A DNA stretch of 64,000 nt. Source: Rhizobium sp. P40RR-XXII (GTDB taxonomy: Bacteria; Pseudomonadota; Alphaproteobacteria; Rhizobiales; Rhizobiaceae). The stretch lies in assembly GCF_012641405.1 (NCBI RefSeq), contig NZ_JABAII010000001.1, positions 434,001 through 498,000 on the forward strand. The letters run 5' to 3'. Positions within the stretch are counted from its first letter, which is position 1. Each line of letters starts with the position of its first letter. Positions 60,266 to 64,000 of the stretch are shown one piece after another. The notes beneath the pieces are model-generated. The model saw nothing but the letters and a program-made list of their open reading frames with translations. It was not told where the DNA came from and ran no database searches. The position numbers and the translations under genes were made by a program.

Positions 60266-60679
60266 ATGAGTGTTTCATCGAACCCCACCTGCCGTGTCGT
60301 GCGGCCCGGCGGCGCCTATGCCGGAAAACAGGGCTTCAGCTATTTTGAAGGGATTGCTGCCGAGACAGTGGGCTCGACGGGGATTTGCATGCATCTCCTG
60401 ACGATACCGCCGGGTGCTCGCGCCAAGGCGCATCTTCACGTCTCGCACGAGACGGCGATCTATGCGATTTCCGGCGAGACACATTGCTGGTTCGGCGATG
60501 AACTGGAAGAACACGTCATCGTTCGCGAAGGCGAGATGTTCTATATTCCGGCCGGCGTTCCGCATCTTCCAGCCAATCTCAGCGATCGGCCGGCGATAGC
60601 GGTCATCGCCCGCACTGATCCGAACGAACAGGAAGGCGTCGTCCTGCTGCCGGATCTGGAGCGGTACGTGCCGCGCTAG
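60266..60679 (+). CDS. Cupin-domain protein
   Basis: A 137-residue single-domain cupin. The first cupin motif is PPGARAKAHLHVSHETAIYAISGETHCWFGDE, with His ligands in HLH and a downstream Glu, and the second is REGEMFYIPAGVPHLPAN with a His. A metal ion is therefore likely. Related small cupins can be isomerases or sugar or ureide enzymes, so no reaction can be assigned. ATG at 60266 has AGGGGAG 7 bases upstream. Its TAG stop is formed by the start of a repeat element. It is the only plus-strand gene in this island and is divergent from the transporter ATPase gene. Confidence 0.85.
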   Translation: MSVSSNPTCRVVRPGGAYAGKQGFSYFEGIAAETVGSTGICMHLLTIPPGARAKAHLHVSHETAIYAISGETHCWFGDELEEHVIVREGEMFYIPAGVPHLPANLSDRPAIAVIARTDPNEQEGVVLLPDLERYVPR

Positions 60680-60781
60680 AGCCGTTTCGCTTTTCTTCGA
60701 ATCGCGAAAATGATCTATCTCTTTGTTTTTACGCAATTCCGGATGGAAAACCGCTTCGCACTTTTCCTGGTATTGCTCTAG
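60678..60781 (-). repeat. Palindromic intergenic element, copy 4 of 4
   Basis: It begins AGAGCCGTTTCGC and has ACGCAATTCCGGATGGAAAACCGC and ACTTTTCCTGGTATTGCTCT. It is oriented like the copy at 15467. Its first bases form the TAG stop of the cupin gene. It separates the cupin gene from the converging dihydropyrimidinase gene. Confidence 0.8.
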
Positions 60782-60814
60782 GCGGCCGATGAGCCGAAGC
60801 GCCGTGCCCAAGCG

Positions 60815-62269
60815 TCATACCCCGCTGGCGGGGATGCCGCTGCGCTGCACCTTGCGCGGCGCTGTGACTTCTTTCCAAGTCGAAAGCGCGCGGTTGACGG
60901 CGGTGAAGGGATCGCGCCTGACGAACTCGCCATGGCCCTCCTTCGTCTTCACCGTGCCTTCCTCGATGGCGACGACGCCCCGCGTCAGCGTATAGCGCGG
61001 CAGGCCGGTCACTTCCTTGCCTTCGAAGACATTGTAGTCGATCGCCGACTGCTGTGTCTTGGCGGCGATGGTCTTCGAACGCTTCGGATCCCAGACGACG
61101 ATATCGGCATCGGCGCCTACAAGGATGGCGCCCTTTTTCGGATAGACGTTGAGGATCTTGGCGATGTTGGTCGACGTGACGGCGACGAATTCGTTCATCG
61201 TCAGGCGGCCGGTGTTGACGCCATGGGTCCAGAGCATCGGCATGCGGTCTTCAAGTCCGCCGGTGCCGTTCGGGATCTTGGTGAAATCGTTAAGACCGAA
61301 GCGCTTCTGCTCGGTCGTGAAAGCGCAATGGTCGGTCGCGACCACCTGCAGCGAGCCGGATGCGAGGCCGGCCCAGAGGCTGTCCTGATGCTGCTTGTTG
61401 CGGAAGGGCGGTGACATGACGCGGCGGGCGGCATGATCCCAATCCGCATTGGCATATTCGCTTTCGTCGAGCGTCAGGTGCTGGATCAGCGGTTCGCCAT
61501 AGACGCGCATGCCCTTCTGGCGGGCGCGGCGGATGGCTTCATGCGCCTGTTCGCAGGAGGTATGGACGATATAGACCGGCGAGCCAGCCATGTCGGCGAT
61601 CATGATGGCGCGGTTCGTCGCTTCGCCTTCGACCTCGGCCGGGCGGGAATAGGCATGCGCTTCCGGGCCGTTATTGCCTTCGGCCAGCAGCTTCGCCTGC
61701 ATCTGCGCGACCACGTCGCCGTTTTCCGCATGGACGAGCGGCAACGCACCGAGCTCGGCGCAGCGCTGGAAGGAGGAGAACATCTCGTCGTCATCCACCA
61801 TCAATGCGCCCTTATAGGCCATGAAATGCTTGAAGGTGTTGATGCCCTTGTCGCGGACGATGGCCTCCATCTCGTTGAAGACCTGCTCGCCCCACCAAGT
61901 AATCGCCATGTGGAAGGAATAGTCGCAGTTTGCTCGCGTCGACTTGTTGTCCCACATGGTCAGCGCCTCGAGCAGTGACTGGCCGGGCGAGGGAAGCGCA
62001 AAATCCACCACCATCGTCGTGCCGCCGGCAAGAGCCGCGCGGGTGCCGCTCTCAAAATCGTCGGAAGAATAGGTGCCCATGAACGGCATTTCGAGATGCG
62101 TATGCGGATCGATGCCGCCGGGCATGACATAACAGCCGGAGGCATCCAGCACTTCGCTGCCCGCGAGATTCTGCCCGATCTCGACGATCTTGCCGCCTTC
62201 GACCTTGACGTCCGCCTTATAGGTCAGGTCGGCCGTAACGATGGTTCCACCCTTGATGACTGTGCTCAT
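60815..62269 (-). CDS. hydA: Dihydropyrimidinase (hydantoinase)
   Basis: A 484-residue zinc amidohydrolase that opens dihydrouracil, dihydrothymine or hydantoin rings to N-carbamoyl amino acids, the second step of reductive pyrimidine breakdown. The metal motif is GGIDPHTHLEMPFMG, the carboxylated Lys is in FKHFMAYKGALMVDDDEMF (near residue 150), and further ligands are in PLVHAENGD and IVHTSCEQAHEAI. The Asp is in ATDHCAFTTEQK. It starts MSTVIKGGTIVTADL. It is 48 bases after the amidohydrolase gene on the same strand, so the two successive pathway enzymes form an operon. Confidence 0.95.
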   Translation of the reverse strand: MSTVIKGGTIVTADLTYKADVKVEGGKIVEIGQNLAGSEVLDASGCYVMPGGIDPHTHLEMPFMGTYSSDDFESGTRAALAGGTTMVVDFALPSPGQSLLEALTMWDNKSTRANCDYSFHMAITWWGEQVFNEMEAIVRDKGINTFKHFMAYKGALMVDDDEMFSSFQRCAELGALPLVHAENGDVVAQMQAKLLAEGNNGPEAHAYSRPAEVEGEATNRAIMIADMAGSPVYIVHTSCEQAHEAIRRARQKGMRVYGEPLIQHLTLDESEYANADWDHAARRVMSPPFRNKQHQDSLWAGLASGSLQVVATDHCAFTTEQKRFGLNDFTKIPNGTGGLEDRMPMLWTHGVNTGRLTMNEFVAVTSTNIAKILNVYPKKGAILVGADADIVVWDPKRSKTIAAKTQQSAIDYNVFEGKEVTGLPRYTLTRGVVAIEEGTVKTKEGHGEFVRRDPFTAVNRALSTWKEVTAPRKVQRSGIPASGV

Positions 62270-62317
62270 GGTGCGTGCTCCAGATGTGTGAGGTTCCGAT
62301 GTTGGGAATCGTGGCCG

Positions 62318-63547
62318 TCAAGCCACGATCTCCGCCGTCTCGACGACTGCGTGGAACAGCACATCCGCGCCGGCGGTCGCCCATTCCTTGGAGATTTCTT
62401 CGGCTTCGTTGTGCGAGAGGCCGCCGACGCAGGGGCACATGACCATCGTGGCGGGAGCGACCTTGGCAGCCCAGCAGGCATCGTGGCCCGCACCGGAGAT
62501 GAGGTTCATGTGGCTGTAGCCGAGCCTTTCGGCGGCGTCGCGCACGGAGGCGACGAGCTTGGGATCGAAGGTCACCGGCTCGAAATGGCCGATGGCTTCC
62601 ACCGAGCAGCCGACGCCGAGGGCGTCACAGATCTCTTTCGCTTCCGCTTCGATCCTGGCGCGCATGCGGTCCAGCTTTTCCTTGTCGGGCGTGCGGATGT
62701 CGACGGTGAAGACCACTTTGCCGGGCAGGACGTTGCGCGAATTCGGCGAGAAGAAGACCTGGCCGACGCCGCCGACGGCGCCCGGCTGGCTTTCCATCGC
62801 CACGCTCTGCACCATCTCGACGATCCGCGACATGGCAAGACCGGCATTCACGCGCAGGTTCATCGGCGTCGAGCCGGTATGTGCTTCCTTGCCGGTCAGC
62901 GTGAATTCCAGCCACCACAGGCCCTGACAGTGCGTGACGACGCCGATGGTCTTGTCTTCGGCTTCGAGGATCGGACCCTGCTCGATATGATATTCGAAAT
63001 AGGCGTGCATCCTGCGGGCGCCGACTTCTTCATCGCCCAGCCAGCCGATGCGCTTCAGCTCCTCGCCATAGGTCTTGCCGTCCGGATCCTTGCGGCCATA
63101 GGCGAATTCCAGCGAATGCACGCCGGCGAAGACGCCGGAGGCGAGCATGGCGGGCGCGAAGCGCGCACCTTCTTCGTTGGCCCAGTTGGTGACCACGATC
63201 GGGTGCTTGGTCTTGATGCCGAGGTCGTTCATCGTGCGGACGACTTCGAGGGCGGCGAGCACGCCGAGGACACCATCATACTTGCCGCCCGTCGGCTGGG
63301 TATCGAGGTGCGAGCCGACATAAACCGGCAGCGCGTTCGGGTCGGTGCCGGCGCGGGTTGCGAACATCGTGCCCATCTTGTCGACGCCGACGGTCAAGCC
63401 GGCCTTGTCGCACCATGTCTTGAAAAGGCTGCGTCCCTCGGCATCGGCATCCGTCAGGGTTTGACGATTGTTGCCGCCGGCAATGCCGGGACCGATCTTT
63501 GCCATATCCATCAGCGTATCCCAAAGGCGATCGCCATTGATACGCAT
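62318..63547 (-). CDS. Zn-dependent N-carbamoyl amino-acid amidohydrolase (beta-ureidopropionase/HyuC type)
   Basis: A 409-residue M20-family hydrolase that splits N-carbamoyl-beta-alanine or related carbamoyl amino acids, releasing ammonia and carbon dioxide. The metal ligands are in GSHLDTQPTGGKYDGVLG and NWANEEGARF, the dimer-type block is EYHIEQGPILEAE, and the C-terminal block is ISGAGHDACWAAKVAPATMVMCPCVGGLSHNEAE. I chose the ATG at 63547 (MRINGDRLWDTL) because AGGAG lies just upstream; two further in-frame starts upstream have none. It is the first gene of the operon, divergent from the TetR gene. Allantoate amidohydrolase is a close relative and cannot be fully excluded. Confidence 0.93.
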   Translation of the reverse strand: MRINGDRLWDTLMDMAKIGPGIAGGNNRQTLTDADAEGRSLFKTWCDKAGLTVGVDKMGTMFATRAGTDPNALPVYVGSHLDTQPTGGKYDGVLGVLAALEVVRTMNDLGIKTKHPIVVTNWANEEGARFAPAMLASGVFAGVHSLEFAYGRKDPDGKTYGEELKRIGWLGDEEVGARRMHAYFEYHIEQGPILEAEDKTIGVVTHCQGLWWLEFTLTGKEAHTGSTPMNLRVNAGLAMSRIVEMVQSVAMESQPGAVGGVGQVFFSPNSRNVLPGKVVFTVDIRTPDKEKLDRMRARIEAEAKEICDALGVGCSVEAIGHFEPVTFDPKLVASVRDAAERLGYSHMNLISGAGHDACWAAKVAPATMVMCPCVGGLSHNEAEEISKEWATAGADVLFHAVVETAEIVA

Positions 63548-63868
63548 GTTTTCTCCTGGCGCTGCCACCATGATGCAATCCTCACCTGTTTGTCCCGAAG
63601 CATGCAAGGCGCATGCCCGATTGTTCCCGTGGTCTATTCAGAGCGGTGTCTTGTTTTTCTCGCCCGGAAAATCCCCAGTTGCCTTTAAGAAACATCTGAC
63701 GGATAATTTGACCGATTGGTAAACATTACAACTTCCGTGGCGCGGCTCAAGACGAAAAGCACGAAAATTTCCGATAAAATTTCAGGCGATTGCTTAAATC
63801 CGATGCATCGGCAGGGTGGATGAGGGCGCGGCCGAAAGGCTTGGATTTCAAGGAGAAACAGAGCACAC
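63548..63868. promoter_or_regulatory. Divergent regulatory region, hyuC-type gene and TetR gene
   Basis: 321 bases with no gene. It contains a RutR-type operator candidate (63708-63723) placed inside a plausible promoter of the minus-strand catabolic genes (-35 TTGTAA at 63731-63726, -10 AATTAT at 63708-63703, 17 bases apart). Confidence 0.5.
63708..63723. promoter_or_regulatory. Candidate RutR-type operator
   Basis: TTGACCGATTGGTAAA matches the Escherichia coli RutR consensus TTGACCA-NN-TGGTCAA at 12 of 14 defined positions. It lies between the two divergent genes and within the spacer of the likely minus-strand promoter. Confidence 0.55.
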
Positions 63869-64000
63869 ATGGCCATCCCGAGAGCCGCCAAGACGCAGCG
63901 CCGCACCCGTATCCAGGAAGAGAAAGAGGAAATCATACTGGAAGCCGCGCTGGACGTATTTTCTGTCAGCGGCTTTCGTGGCTCGACCATCGACCAGATC
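63869..64000 (+). CDS. TetR-family regulator, RutR-like (cut by window end)
   Basis: Only the first 44 residues are visible: a basic start (MAIPRAAKTQRRTRIQEEKE), then the first helices of the TetR DNA-binding domain, EEIILEAALDVFSVSGFRGSTIDQI. This closely resembles the start of RutR, the uracil-responsive repressor of pyrimidine catabolism. It is divergent from the HyuC-type gene, and a RutR-like operator lies between them. ATG at 63869 follows AGGAG. The ligand domain is outside the window, so the assignment to RutR is an inference from the visible part and the context. Confidence 0.85.
   Translation, partial: MAIPRAAKTQRRTRIQEEKEEIILEAALDVFSVSGFRGSTIDQI

Noticed and set aside
15467..60781. 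The spaced repeat copies as a CRISPR array.
   Set aside because: Copies are about 15 kb or more apart, differ in orientation, are palindromic and lack regular spacers; no cas genes are present.

Overview
The window is a 64 kb chromosomal segment of a Rhizobiaceae bacterium, most likely Rhizobium in the broad sense. This is inferred from a UDP-glucose dehydrogenase of the rhizobial RkpK kind, the ctrA/chpT/sciP cell-cycle genes, complete urt and ure gene sets, a GC-rich base composition and dispersed palindromic intergenic elements of the rhizobial mosaic type. No phage, transposase, CRISPR array, rRNA or tRNA gene was seen. Both ends cut a gene: UDP-glucose dehydrogenase on the left and a TetR regulator on the right.

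Layout: 1-12 kb is housekeeping (rkpK, a GNAT acetyltransferase, purA, a large membrane-anchored protein, rpoH, an RluD-type pseudouridine synthase, a TrmH-type methyltransferase, a coiled-coil membrane protein, and the envelope protein EipA). 12-16.5 kb is a cell-cycle island: chpT, a single-domain receiver, ctrA, a FliJ-like coiled-coil gene and sciP. CtrA-box-like and GANTC motifs lie in its intergenic regions. 16.6-25.5 kb holds cysQ, the four subunits of heterotetrameric sarcosine oxidase (soxBDAG) and a dimethylglycine/sarcosine dehydrogenase-like flavoprotein, which together suggest breakdown of betaine-derived methylated glycines. 25.8-31.4 kb is a branched-chain amino-acid ABC transporter (livHMGF, a small membrane protein, and the binding protein). 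A 2-hydroxyacid dehydrogenase follows.

32.6-50.8 kb is a urea island. It contains a LuxR-type response regulator overlapping a giant hybrid kinase whose input domain looks like an NCS1 transporter, the divergent urea ABC transporter urtABCDE, and urease ureD-A-B-C-E-F-G. Four extra genes are interleaved with urease: a DUF1272 protein, an LprI-like protein, a protein carrying the sialyltransferase (GT29) motifs, and a diguanylate cyclase. I regard the transporter-like sensor and the GT29-like protein as the two most unusual things in the window.

50.8-55.4 kb is an RND efflux pair. 55.7-64 kb is a pyrimidine/hydantoin island on the minus strand: a Zn-dependent amidohydrolase (HyuC type), a dihydropyrimidinase and an NMT1/THI5-type ABC transporter with a small DMT protein in its operon. 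A divergent TetR regulator resembles RutR, and a near-perfect RutR-type operator sits inside the likely promoter of the catabolic genes. This island and the urea island fit one theme: recovery of nitrogen from ureide or pyrimidine compounds and from urea.
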